Assembly: GCA_963691705.1 (NCBI GenBank)
Contig: OY829545.1
Location: 33,157,475-33,221,474, forward strand
Source: Viola odorata
Taxonomy: Eukaryota > Streptophyta > Magnoliopsida > Malpighiales > Violaceae
Length of the DNA stretch: 64,000 nt
Reading direction: 5' to 3'
Shown here: positions 55,778-64,000 of the stretch, piece after piece
Numbering within the stretch: the first letter of the stretch is position 1
How the letters are laid out: each line of letters starts with the position of its first letter
Notes under the pieces: model-generated
The model's database searches: none
Told to the model about the DNA's origin: nothing
Seen by the model: the letters and a program-made list of their open reading frames with translations, nothing else
Made by a program: the position numbers and the translations under genes

Positions 55778-56235
55778 TTTTGAAAGAGAAAACTTACAAA
55801 GAGAAACTTTTAAGCTTTTATTGCGTTGAGAGATTCTTGTACAGGAGATTCTTGCTTACATACAACTGAGGGAAAACCCCTCTATTTATAGGGAGAGTTT
55901 AGTACTAATTTTAGAAAATCTAAAGAGAGAATTTTACAAATTTTACATTTTTTGAAGTTCCTCCTTTTCTAATGTTGCGTTGCAGCTGTGCTTCTTCTGT
56001 ATTCTTGATTGCTGAGGTGTATGCAAGGTTTGGCGGATTGATGTTGGTTTCTCCACGTGTCTTGTTTCCGTCGTTGGTGATAAAGCTTGATTTTGAAGAG
56101 GTGTGTTTTTATTTTGTCTGATAAGCTTAGGGTCTTCCAAGTGTCATGCCACCTGTTCAATTTTTTGAATTGCTGTCTTCTCTGGATAATGTCTTTGTGC
56201 TGAGATGCGTTTTTGTTGTCGACTGTAGGATTTTT
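55778..56235 (-). promoter_or_regulatory. Pararetroviral pregenomic promoter and leader
   Basis: A minus-strand TATAAATA at 55,883-55,890 is followed by AATAAA at 55,817-55,822 and the ORF1 ATG at 55,777. Upstream (56,050-56,060) the minus strand has a G-box core CACGTG within gacacgtggag. The leader is only about 80 nt, much shorter than many caulimovirid leaders, so part of it may be missing. Confidence 0.6.
55817..55822 (-). terminator. Pararetroviral poly(A) signal
   Basis: AATAAA on the minus strand, about 65 bp downstream of the TATA box. In pararetroviruses the polyadenylation signal lies shortly after the start site, giving a terminally redundant pregenomic RNA. Confidence 0.65.
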
Positions 56236-56239
56236 TCAT

Positions 56240-57316
56240 TGCAATTTCAAACTTCTCTGGAGAGTTATTCTCATCAATTCAACATCTAAATCGTCTTATA
56301 TCTCTGAGCATCTGTGAGTGGAAGAACCTAACAAGTCTTCCAAGCTTCATCCATAATATGAGAAATCTCGAGTCAATTGTTGCGGATTGCACAGGCATTG
56401 GCCAACTTTTGAAAATGAAATATCTTTATTTAAGCGGTTGTAAGCGCCTTCGTTCTTTGCCTGCAAACATGAAACAACTCTCTCAACTGTAATTTCTTGA
56501 TGTAGAAGGTTGTTGTAATATCATTTTTTTGTCGGAGCTTCCCTTGTCTTTAGAAACTCTTTATGCAGATGGATGTGTCTCGCTTAAGACCATATATGAT
56601 AATAGTTGCTTCTCTTTTGGAACCAGAATTGGACTTTTAAGTCTTGCGAATTGCTTCAAATTAGATGAGGAGGAATGTAGAAAAGTATTGGATATTCCTT
56701 TTTCAACCATTCAGTCTAGGTTAGACATGCAGACATAGGAATCATAACTACCATACTACAATTTGGTTTTCCTTCTCTCCCTAATTAAATTAATTAACTA
56801 ATTGTTTTGCATGTGTTGGTATACTATACAGGGGATTTTGTATTATAAAGAGTTTCAAATGATATTGTTGGGGAGTGAAATTCCACAATGGTTCTGAGGT
56901 AGTCAAAGTGTTGGATCTTTCCTGACATTAAAGTTACCAATTCCCTCAAAATGCAAGGATGGTCAGTTGTATAAATTTGTGTTTTGCGTTATCATCAAGC
57001 CAAATTATGCCAACTCTAATAACGCAAACTACAACGTCATAGAATGCAATGTAGATGATAATGCCTATGAACATGGTGTAATATCATGTCGGCTCTGCAA
57101 TGCATCAAGCAATATTGAGTACTTGTTATTATGGTACTACTTTGGGGATGAGTTGAGGATGAGGATATATTTTGGGCGAGAGGTTTTACTTCAATTTCGC
57201 GACATTAAGGAAAAGTATGAGGTTACAAGATGTGGAGTACTGATCCAATCCTCTCAAACGGTAAGGATGATCAGTTGTATTTCAGATCCGGATATAATTC
57301 TGCTATCATATCCTCT
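56240..57316 (+). pseudogene. TIR-NLR-type resistance gene, 3' fragment (LRR and C-JID)
   Basis: Plus-strand remnant. LRR units (NLTSLPSFIHNMRNLESI, YLYLSGCKRLRSLPANM, LPLSLETLYADGCVSLKTI) are followed by FANC-like LANCFKLDEEECRKVL, an intron with acceptor at 56,830-56,831, and a C-JID-like domain (LLGSEIPQWF, then YKFVFCVII and VTRCGVLIQSS). TIR and NB-ARC are absent. In-frame TAA at 56,490-56,492 and TGA at 56,895-56,897, both explicable by C-to-T change. In intact genes this region senses pathogen effectors. It is flanked by viral sequence at 56,235 and an inverted repeat at 57,317. The last 306 bp are duplicated at 62,039. Confidence 0.8.
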
Positions 57317-57545
57317 CAAAGATATAGGGGGAGTATTTTCTAAAACTCACCTATTTTCACATTTCAACTTAAATTGATTTATGAGTCGTTACATTATCAA
57401 AACAGGTTCGAGTACCCTTTGGGCTAACAATCTCCCCCTTTTTGATGATGACAACCATAAATTAACTAAAACACAATTAGCACATAATTTTAAGTTGAAA
57501 TGTGAAAATAGGTGAGTTTTAGAAAATACTCCCCCTATATCTTTG
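57317..57545. repeat. 57 bp inverted repeat around a retroelement LTR end
   Basis: 57,317-57,373 (caaagatatagggggagtat...) is the reverse complement of 57,490-57,545 with only one or two mismatches. The spacer holds the last 50 bp of the copia LTR, its purine tract and about 60 bp of internal sequence. The right arm is original internal element DNA, so the left arm is an inverted copy. Confidence 0.85.
57376..57429 (-). mobile_element. Truncated 3' LTR of the gag-only element
   Basis: atttatgagtcgttacatta through gggctaaca is identical to the edge of the 5' LTR at 61,985-62,038. The remaining 1.38 kb is missing and is replaced by the inverted-repeat arm. Confidence 0.85.
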
Positions 57546-58748
57546 CCATAATAGCTTCCCTTACGAAATGCATAAAGAGCATTAATGCTCCCCCTACATA
57601 AAACGTTAGATTGCACAAAGAAGCATGACAAAGAATAAACAAGCTACCAATTGATAAATACAGATTTGCTATCAATTCCAACCAAGCTTGCACAAAAGTT
57701 TCGTTACCAATGGTGCTACCAATAACACCTAAAACTTCTCCCCCTTTCTATATACCTCTCCCCCTTTGTCATCAACAAAAAGAGAAAAGAACCAAATAAA
57801 CCTTAGAGAAATATAACACATTTCTCCCCCTTACTCTTTGCAAAAATTATATTAGGAGCTCAAAGAAGCACAGCAAAGAACCAAATAGGCAACCATATAT
57901 TATTACTCATAAACGATTTCCCAATTATATCTCCCCGTTTGTCAACAAAAAGGGTGAATAAGATAAGGAATGTCAATGAAGATCATATGAAGAGTAATAA
58001 AGGAGCAAGCAAAGATCAAATCCAAAAATACTTTAACAAGTATAAAGATCAAACAATTATCCAATCCAAATTACTATCAAGATAGAGATAAGGAGAGGAT
58101 AATCGAAAGCTTACTCAAATGGTTAAAAGAGATGATCATTAAAGGATGAAACAATAATTGAACTCATTTACAATGCATTCCTCTAATGGTCAACCAAATC
58201 AACAAATGTAGCAAAACATCATACCAAATATTTCTAAAAATATTTAACACATGAATTGCATAGCTCATTAAGCACAATTTATGGCAAGTTAAAGCATATA
58301 TGATTATGGATTTTAATTACTAACACAATTATTTAAATCAAGTCAAGCATCAATAATTAATCTCAAAAGCATAATTTAAAAAGAGGAGTTTTTAGGAATA
58401 CCGGTTGCGATTACTCAATATATATCATATGCCATTCCGCGAAAATGGCTTCCATATGTGCAACCGGGGCAATCATCAAAATTAAGGCCTACTTGTCGGT
58501 TTACCCTTGGGCTACCAATCAAGCAAAATTCCTACAAAACAATTCTTTCTAAACAAATCCATGAGATAACTATTAACACAAGAAATAATTATGATCAATA
58601 TTGGAAATTTAAATCAATCAAATATATTAAGTATCATTGCCAAAAATACCAAAAGGGTGAGCTTCGATTCATCACCCAACATGTGCCACGAACACCCTAA
58701 ATATATTTTATTTATCTTCAAGGGTTTTCGGCACTCCTACAAAACAAA
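57430..58748 (-). other. Gag-only element, 3' non-coding region with multiple polypurine tracts
   Basis: The minus strand carries AAAAAGGGGGAGA next to the LTR (57,430-57,443) and at least six related tracts (near 57,529, 57,589, 57,737, 57,757, 57,823 and 57,931). The rest (57,960-58,748) is AT-rich with no domain-bearing frame. Confidence 0.7.
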
Positions 58749-60542
58749 TCAGTTCAACTTTGGTACCCAAACACCTTTGGGTCCTTCCATGTTAGCACGT
58801 GTACCCTTTGGTACCCAAATTTGTTTCCATCCAACACATCCTCTACGAATGTAGCAAAAATAAGATAGATGACCAATTTTTTTGCAATAGCTACATTTGT
58901 AAATCGGTTTAGCATGTGAGGATTTGTGAACAACATTAGAGGATTTATCATGCCATTTTGATGAACTATCATGGCAATAAGATGAACTAGCATGCTTGTT
59001 AGAAGAGTTTGATTTAACAAAAGTGGTTTTACCATTGTTCATGCTTGTGGAGGGTTTAAAACCAATGCCATGCATATTTCCAAGATTCTTTTGATCATTC
59101 ATGCATTGATAATGGCTATGATTGCTTTGCACATATTTTGCTAATGTGTTCTCAAGAGTTTTAACCTTTTCTTCTAAAATTAAAATTTCTTTAGAAGAAT
59201 TCTTACAAAGCTCACATTTGCCATTTTCCTCTTTAAGCTTACCACAAGCAATATCAAGCAATTTATTCTTATTTGTCAACTCTTTGTTTAGCTCTTCTAG
59301 TTTACTAATATCATTTTTAAGGCTTTCTAGTTCCTTAACAAGATTAGCATTTTTCTTAGAAACATTCTTAAAATGTTCAGCAAGTTCATAAAAATCTTCT
59401 TGCAAAGAATCATAATCCCGTTCATCAATAGAAGAGTTGCAAGAACTTACCTCATCATCACTTTGAGCCATAAGGCACAAGTTTGCTACTTCATCTCCGG
59501 ATGAGGAATCCAAAGGATTACTACTTGAAGTTTCATCCTCATCACTCCATGTGGAAGTTGCTTTAAATGCTCTCCTATGATGTTTCCTTCCATCCTTCTT
59601 GTTCCTTGAGCTGTGTTTCTCATATCTCTTCTTCTTTTCAAGTCTAGGACATTCACTCTTAATATGTCCTGGTTTGTCACACTCAAAGCACACAACATCA
59701 TCATAAGAATTGAACTTAGAATGGTTAGAAGACTCATCTTGATATTTATTCTTCTTTGGATTAGTTTTCCACCGATTTTGGAGTTTTCTTGTGAAGAACG
59801 CACGAGTTTCCTCATCTTCTTCAATGAGCTTGCTTGCAAGAGCAATACTCTTCATTTCCTTTGTGTTTGCCTCTTCTTCGTTATACAAACCCAACTCATG
59901 CCCAAAAGCGGTGAGAGAGCTCACAAGTTGAGTGTAAGATGGCTTCACTTCCTTTTGCTTGATGGTGGTTTTGATTGCTACCCACTTGCTTGGTAGAATG
60001 CTTAGAAGTTTCCTCACCATCTCCGAATCACTTTGAGTCAATCCGAGATTATCCATGACACTACACAGATTTTGCAATCTTGTGCTGAGATCATAGATAG
60101 ACTCTCCTTGCATCATCTTGAATAATTCATATTCAGTTTTGAGTTGGTCCAACCGGAGATCACGAACTTGAGCAGTACCCTCGTGCGCCATCTCCAAAGT
60201 TTCCCAAATTTGTTTTGCTGTTTTGCAAGAGCTGATGCGATTGAACTCACCAAAAGAAATGGAAACTTGAAGAGCATACATGGCTTTCCCTTCCATGGTT
60301 TTCCTTGTCCTTTGTGCATTAGTCCACCTCTCAAAGTCAAGAATCCTTGTGGTTCCATCCGTTCCGGCTGGTTCAGTTGGAGCCACAAAACCTTTCTCCA
60401 CACAATCCCACATTTCACAATTGATGGAAATAAGGAAAGATTTCATCTTGATCTTCCAATGAAGATAATTGTTGCCATCAAGGTAAGGTGGATGATTGAA
60501 TGCTCCTCTATCTTGAGTGCTGGAAATTCCTCCTCTATCCAT
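58749..60542 (-). CDS. Gag of SIRE-like copia element, 597 residues
   Basis: Uninterrupted frame from ATG 60,542, 46 bp after the PBS, to TGA/TAA-type stop at 58,749. N-terminal copia gag domain (YLDGNNYLHWKIKMKSFL, MYALQVSISFGEFNRI, UBN2-like to about residue 220). First CCHC knuckle CFECDKPGHIKSEC (about residue 285), acidic Ser-rich region, long coiled coil (about residues 385-480, LVKELESLKNDISKLEELNK), second CCHC knuckle CSYCKKIGHLSYFC near the C-terminus. Two knuckles with an intervening coiled coil is SIRE/Maximus style. Gag would pack RNA into particles. It ends cleanly with its own C-terminus (GPKGVWVPKLN) and no pol follows. Confidence 0.9.
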   Translation of the reverse strand: MDRGGISSTQDRGAFNHPPYLDGNNYLHWKIKMKSFLISINCEMWDCVEKGFVAPTEPAGTDGTTRILDFERWTNAQRTRKTMEGKAMYALQVSISFGEFNRISSCKTAKQIWETLEMAHEGTAQVRDLRLDQLKTEYELFKMMQGESIYDLSTRLQNLCSVMDNLGLTQSDSEMVRKLLSILPSKWVAIKTTIKQKEVKPSYTQLVSSLTAFGHELGLYNEEEANTKEMKSIALASKLIEEDEETRAFFTRKLQNRWKTNPKKNKYQDESSNHSKFNSYDDVVCFECDKPGHIKSECPRLEKKKRYEKHSSRNKKDGRKHHRRAFKATSTWSDEDETSSSNPLDSSSGDEVANLCLMAQSDDEVSSCNSSIDERDYDSLQEDFYELAEHFKNVSKKNANLVKELESLKNDISKLEELNKELTNKNKLLDIACGKLKEENGKCELCKNSSKEILILEEKVKTLENTLAKYVQSNHSHYQCMNDQKNLGNMHGIGFKPSTSMNNGKTTFVKSNSSNKHASSSYCHDSSSKWHDKSSNVVHKSSHAKPIYKCSYCKKIGHLSYFCYIRRGCVGWKQIWVPKGTRANMEGPKGVWVPKLN

Positions 60543-60588
60543 TTGAATCTTTCACTTGAGGTTGTTAGACCCTATTCCAAGTGACCTT

Positions 60589-60600
60589 GCTCCGCTACCA
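60589..60600 (-). promoter_or_regulatory. Primer-binding site of the gag-only element
   Basis: Minus strand TGGTAGCGGAGC, 2 nt inside the LTR end at 60,603. Same 12-mer as in two other retroelements of this window. Confidence 0.8.
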
Positions 60601-60624
60601 ATTGATAAATCAATAATAGGACTA

Positions 60625-60626
<2 letters not shown>

Positions 60627-60655
<29 letters not shown>
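60627..60655. repeat. Poly-G run of 29
   Basis: Twenty-nine consecutive G in the R/U5 side of the LTR, in the actagag...tgaatag context common to this kind of LTR. Exact length may be an assembly estimate. Confidence 0.9.
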
Positions 60656-61352
60656 TGAATAGTCTCTTTTAAAACTTCAAACTTTCTGCACAATAGAGAA
60701 GAGTAGAATAGCAATCACAAGATGTATAGTGGTTCCAATTCACACGAATTGTACTCCACTACCTAAGAGTCCTCCTCTTAGGATTTTCGAATGCAACACC
60801 TTGCTATTCACTAGAGCTTTTCACGGGTTCAGCTCAACAACCTTACAATTGGTTTTACCGGGCTCACCAACAACCTTACAAGTAGTTTTTCACGGGCTAA
60901 ACTACAACCTATGGATTTTCAAGGCTCAACCACAACCTATCAATAGTTTTCCAAGGCTCACTAACAACCTATGGTTTTTCCGGGCTCAACCACAAACCTA
61001 AGTTCTCTTTCAAGGGATGAGAACACTACCCTTAACCCAAAAGTGTTAGGTACACTTTTCAAACCTTAACAAAGATATTATCTCAAAATGCAACAAACAA
61101 TTGGTGTACACAAAATGAATAATTGTATGATTAAATTCAACACCAATAAATGAACAAATTACCTCAGAAAGAAAGCTTCAAAAGAACTCCCAAAATGACA
61201 CAAGACAAGATTGAAATCGTTGAGGACAGCTTATGTAAAGAGTGTTTAGATTTTTGGAGTTTGTAAAATGGAATTTGTATGAATGAGCTTTCTCAAATGT
61301 TCTCTTGTTGTTCTATATGTTCAACCTTACTATCTAACTCATCTAAGATGAG

Positions 61353-61360
61353 TATATATA
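61353..61360 (-). promoter_or_regulatory. LTR TATA box of the gag-only element
   Basis: TATATATA inside actatatatactcatc on the minus strand, about 680 bp from the outer LTR edge and about 95 bp downstream of the palindrome array. Confidence 0.6.
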
Positions 61361-61453
61361 GTGTTTGGCAGAGGGAAGGTCGGACAAGAGAGGATGGGAA
61401 CAAAAATGACCGTTTTAAGTGGACAAAGTGACTGTTGGAACTTGTCTGCTTCT

Positions 61454-61741
61454 AACCGTGATCACGGTTAGGAGTAACCATGATTACGGTTAGGACGAGC
61501 TCCTCAAGCCTTTTGAAAAAAACTAGCCGTTACACTAACGTGATTCACGTTTAGGTCTAACCGTGATCACGGTTGCTTAACCGTGATCACGTTAAACCCC
61601 TTAACGTGATTCACGTTACTCTCGGATGTTAAAATCGACTTTAATATCCTTAACCGTGATTCACGGTAAGGCTTACCGTGATCACGGTTAGCTGAAATTG
61701 CAAACCGTGATTCACGTTTGGCCATAACCGTGATTCACGTT
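61454..61741. promoter_or_regulatory. Array of ten palindromic motifs in LTR U3
   Basis: Core AACCGTGATCACGGTT, a perfect 16 bp palindrome at 61,454-61,469 and 61,559-61,574. Relatives (AACCGTGATTCACGTT, AACGTGATTCACGTT, AACCATGATTACGGTT) lie at 61,476, 61,537, 61,579, 61,603, 61,653, 61,675, 61,703 and 61,726. They lie upstream of the TATA box in transcription direction and are unevenly spaced (20-60 bp), so they look like binding sites for a dimeric factor rather than a satellite. Confidence 0.8.
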
Positions 61742-62038
61742 TAAGGTCTGATTTGAAATCCTTAAAACGTTTTTCAAAACTTGTTTAACACAAAACCTTT
61801 TGACACTTAAACTCTGAGGTATTTGAACACAAACCAAGTGTTAAAATAATACATACTTACATATAAATTCGATCCTAAATAACACTTGATCTTGAGCTTG
61901 CGATTCCTTGAATTCGTTGCTTCTAATATTCGTTCTTCGCAAACTACACACATTCACACTTAAAATCCAATTAGCTATCTAATTAATTTATGAGTCGTTA
62001 CATTATCAAAACAGGTTCGAGTACCCTTTGGGCTAACA

Positions 62039-62344
62039 ATGCCAACTCTAATAACGCAAACTACAACGTCATAGAATGCAATGTAGATGATGATGCCTAT
62101 GAACATGGTGTAATATCATGTCGGTTCTGCAATACATCAAGCAATATTGAGCACTTGTTATTATGGTACTACTTTGGGGATGAGTTGAGGATGAGGATAT
62201 ATTTTAGGCGAGAGGTTTTACTTCAATTTCGCGACATTAAGGAAAAGTATGAGGTTACAAGATGTGGAGTACTGATCCAATCCTCTCAAACTGTAAGGAT
62301 GATCAGTTGTATTTCAGATCCGGATATAATTCTGCTATCATATC
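62039..62344 (+). pseudogene. Second copy of the NLR C-JID fragment
   Basis: 306 bp nearly identical to 57,007-57,312 (six or seven substitutions by eye). It starts precisely where the copia LTR ends and encodes the end of the C-JID-like domain (NVIECNVDDDAYEHG, LLLWYYFGDELRMRIYF). The last 30 bp, including gatccggatataattctgct, also read as in-frame end of the viral ORF on the other strand, so the NLR/virus junction lies inside the duplicated unit. Confidence 0.8.
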
Positions 62345-63525
62345 TGGATCATAATCTGGATCAGAATTTTGTGGTGTTGCTGATGATGCTACTTCATCTG
62401 CATCCAATTGAGAAAGTGTTCCTTTTAGTTTTTTCTTGTATTCATCTTTTGGCGAAGCACTTGCTAGGTTGGCTTGTAATTGATGTTTGGATGAAAGGAA
62501 TATAGATGGTGATAGATGAGTGGGAATGGTAATTGTAGTTTCGGCTAGTTTATGTAATACTGTGTTTTTACATGCCTGTTGGAGTGGAAAACTTTTCCAC
62601 CATTTTACTTTCCATCTTTTTGTCAGTATGGGTGGTTCTGCAACATTACGGTCAACAATGTCAAAATCCCAGTAGATTATCCAGGGTATTTTGAACATGA
62701 GAGTGAATGACATTAGTTTTGGTATGATTTGAGAGTGATAATTTTTTTGAAAAGTTTCGAAACCTTCGCTGACTGTTGGGGGATAGGCAAGTTCTGATGC
62801 TCCGAAGTATTTCCATCATTGGTAAAACCAATGAGGGAATTTTCTTAGTATATCATCCGCCATGCTTTTTGATAGTCATGATAGTTGAATCCTGTTGGCT
62901 GAAAGGGATAAGAAAAGGTTTTTTCAATATAGGGGTTCATGTTCCAATCAGATAAGGTTAATACTTTTAGGATTTTGCATTTGGAATAAGAGTATTTGCC
63001 AGGATATCTTGGATCTTCAACATGAACTATTTCAACCGAATCTGTGTCTACAAGAATGAACTTATAGAATATTCAGTTTTTTTCTAGGGAGTCTGGGATG
63101 AATAGAAAGTCTTTTGGAAATATATTGGATACAATGGTTTTAAGTTCATTTTCGTGTTCTGGCTCAATATAGCTAATACTTTTGACAAAAGGTTTAGTTA
63201 TTGGGCCTTGGCCTTTTGTTTGTGAAGGTTTGGTAGGAAGGGTTCCAAGAAGTGTAAAAGAAGGTTTACTAGTAATAGTAGCTGGCGATTTTGGAGGTTG
63301 AACTTATAGTGCTTGGAGGTAATTTGGAGCAAATCTTTCTTGGGGTTGTGGTAATAGGAAAGTATTTGGAGATACGAGTTGTGAATGGACAGTTTTGGAT
63401 GAACTGGATCTGAGTGGTTCATATTTGTTAGGAGTAGTTGGTATATTCATGGCATAGGATGATTTGGTTTTTCTATTGCATTCTTTTTGTCTTGTCATCA
63501 CTTCTTTTCCTTTTTGTGATGCCAT
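62345..63525 (-). pseudogene. Pararetroviral last ORF, broken
   Basis: Begins at ATG 63,525, whose A overlaps the RNase H stop (TGATG), a tight coupling also consistent with polycistronic translation in this virus family. It is broken by a stop at 63,304, further stops, and at least one frame change. The last 130 residues (62,303-62,713) are in a different frame. Related downstream ORFs occur in many endogenous caulimovirids; the function (possibly a transactivator-like product) is not established here. It ends next to the NLR fragment. Confidence 0.65.
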
Positions 63526-64000
63526 CAAGTCTTTCCCTGTAAAAATTCTCGAGATAAGAAATCAGGTAAAGAGTTATTTTCTCCTTTTATAAATTCAATT
63601 TCAAAATCAAAGTTTGACAATAAAGCTTGCCATCGGGCAAAGATTTGTTTAGAAACTATATTTTGAACATCTTTTTCTAAAATATATTTGACACTTTTAC
63701 AATCAATTCTTAATAAGAATTTTTTATTGAATAAGTCATCTTGGAAATTAAATATGCATAATACTATAGATAAAATTTCTTTTTTAATTGTTGAATAATT
63801 CTTTTGTGAAGCAATCCATATTCCTGAACAATATCTAATTAATTGTTCTTTTTCATGTTCCTTTTGTTTTAATATTCCTCCATAACCGATATCAGATGCG
63901 TCTGTTTCTACTATTAGATCAGCTAAAGGGTTAGGGATTCCCAAACAGGGGAGGTTTTTAATTTTTTCTTTAATATTTTTAACAATAAGTGTCATATTTT
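63525..64000 (-). pseudogene. Pararetroviral RT/RNase H, RNase H part
   Basis: The C-terminal 157 codons of pol, running off the window edge. RNase H landmarks: ETDASDIGYGG (first Asp), KKEILS (Glu), RIDCKS (Asp), LPDFLSR (last Asp). It belongs to the caulimovirid type, which lacks integrase, and the next ORF follows at once. No stop in this part. It would continue to RT beyond 64,000. Confidence 0.85.

Larger units (their letters stand above)
51120..56235 (-). mobile_element. Endogenous caulimovirid pararetrovirus, segment A
   Basis: Minus-strand viral DNA, AT-rich, in the order promoter/leader, ORF1, 30K-type movement protein, coat-like region with zinc knuckle, aspartic protease. It ends at 51,119 against rDNA before RT. 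The order and the TATA-to-poly(A) spacing are those of plant pararetroviruses (Caulimoviridae), which have no integrase and enter chromosomes passively. The genus was not assigned. The RNase H and last ORF of the same kind of virus lie at 62.3-64.0 kb in the same orientation. Broken by a stop between movement and coat regions and by the truncation. Confidence 0.88.
57376..62038 (-). mobile_element. Gag-only SIRE-like copia element (TR-GAG type), 3' LTR truncated
   Basis: Minus strand: 5' LTR (62,038-60,603), PBS (60,589), gag ORF (60,542-58,749), 1.3 kb non-coding with repeated purine tracts, then only about 50 bp of the 3' LTR (57,429-57,376). No protease, integrase, RT or RNase H exists between gag and LTR. 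Gag-only elements with LTRs are known as TR-GAG and depend on partners. The LTR ends (ctaaca at 57,429 and 62,038) are identical over about 50 bp. The right end sits inside an NLR fragment. Confidence 0.87.
60603..62038 (-). mobile_element. 5' LTR of the gag-only element (1,436 bp)
   Basis: TGATAAATC...GGGCTAACA in plus orientation. Minus-strand TATA at 61,353-61,360 (TATATATA), palindrome array upstream of it, a 29-G run near the other end (60,627-60,655), and a stretch of repeated ggctcaaccacaacct / tcacgggctcaac phrases at 60,825-61,000. No coding capacity. Confidence 0.88.

Overview
This is nuclear DNA from a flowering plant, almost certainly a dicot. It holds LTR retrotransposons of plant-only lineages (Athila, Tat, chromovirus-like, SIRE-like copia), an endogenous caulimovirid pararetrovirus, a piece of plant 25S rDNA, a TIR-NLR-type LRR/C-JID gene fragment (TIR-NLRs are a dicot feature) and one intron-containing host gene with clean GT-AG splicing. 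The species cannot be named from the sequence alone. About nine tenths of the window is transposon or viral debris.

Layout. 1-10,917: a plus-strand Tat (Ty3/gypsy) element, from the RT catalytic motif through a second RNase H and integrase, a 4.5 kb repeat-rich 3' region, a long LTR and a scrap of leader. 10,918-30.3 kb: a minus-strand nest. An old chromovirus-like element (gag 15,280-16,766; LTR at 16,799 onward) was hit twice by Athila elements. Athila-1 entered its gag and is now truncated. Athila-2 (16,846-29,741) entered its LTR and is complete, with two 1,381 bp LTRs, the 5 bp duplication TGCGG, a PBS, gag-pro-pol and an Athila ORF-1 (env-position) gene. 31,279-36,165: the only intact host gene, minus strand, seven exons that I could join in phase into a 671-residue protein of unknown function. 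36.6-37.7 kb: a hAT-like non-autonomous transposon just upstream of it. 38.3-41.5 kb: an Athila fragment interrupted by an LTR with perfect 14 bp terminal inverted repeats. 41.5-45.7 kb: a second copy of the first Tat family, inverted. 45,695-45,894: a 200-N assembly gap. 45.9-49.2 kb: another Tat element, broken inside RT by a copia element (49,246-50,652).

50.6-64.0 kb is the most unusual part. A 25S rRNA fragment is fused directly to a pararetrovirus (minus strand: ORF1, movement protein, coat/protease). Next come a TIR-NLR 3' fragment, a gag-only SIRE-like copia element whose LTR carries ten palindromes, a second copy of the NLR tail, and then the other end of a pararetroviral genome (RNase H and the last ORF).

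Nothing here is an operon or a working pathway. The transposon and viral reading frames are mostly broken by single nonsense codons, many of them explicable by C-to-T change. Possible exceptions are the host gene and the open gag frame of the gag-only element. The most informative signals are structural: conserved foldbacks at Tat LTR borders, palindromic LTR control regions, an identical variant primer-binding site in three unrelated retroelements and inside a viral ORF, and rDNA-virus-NLR junctions.
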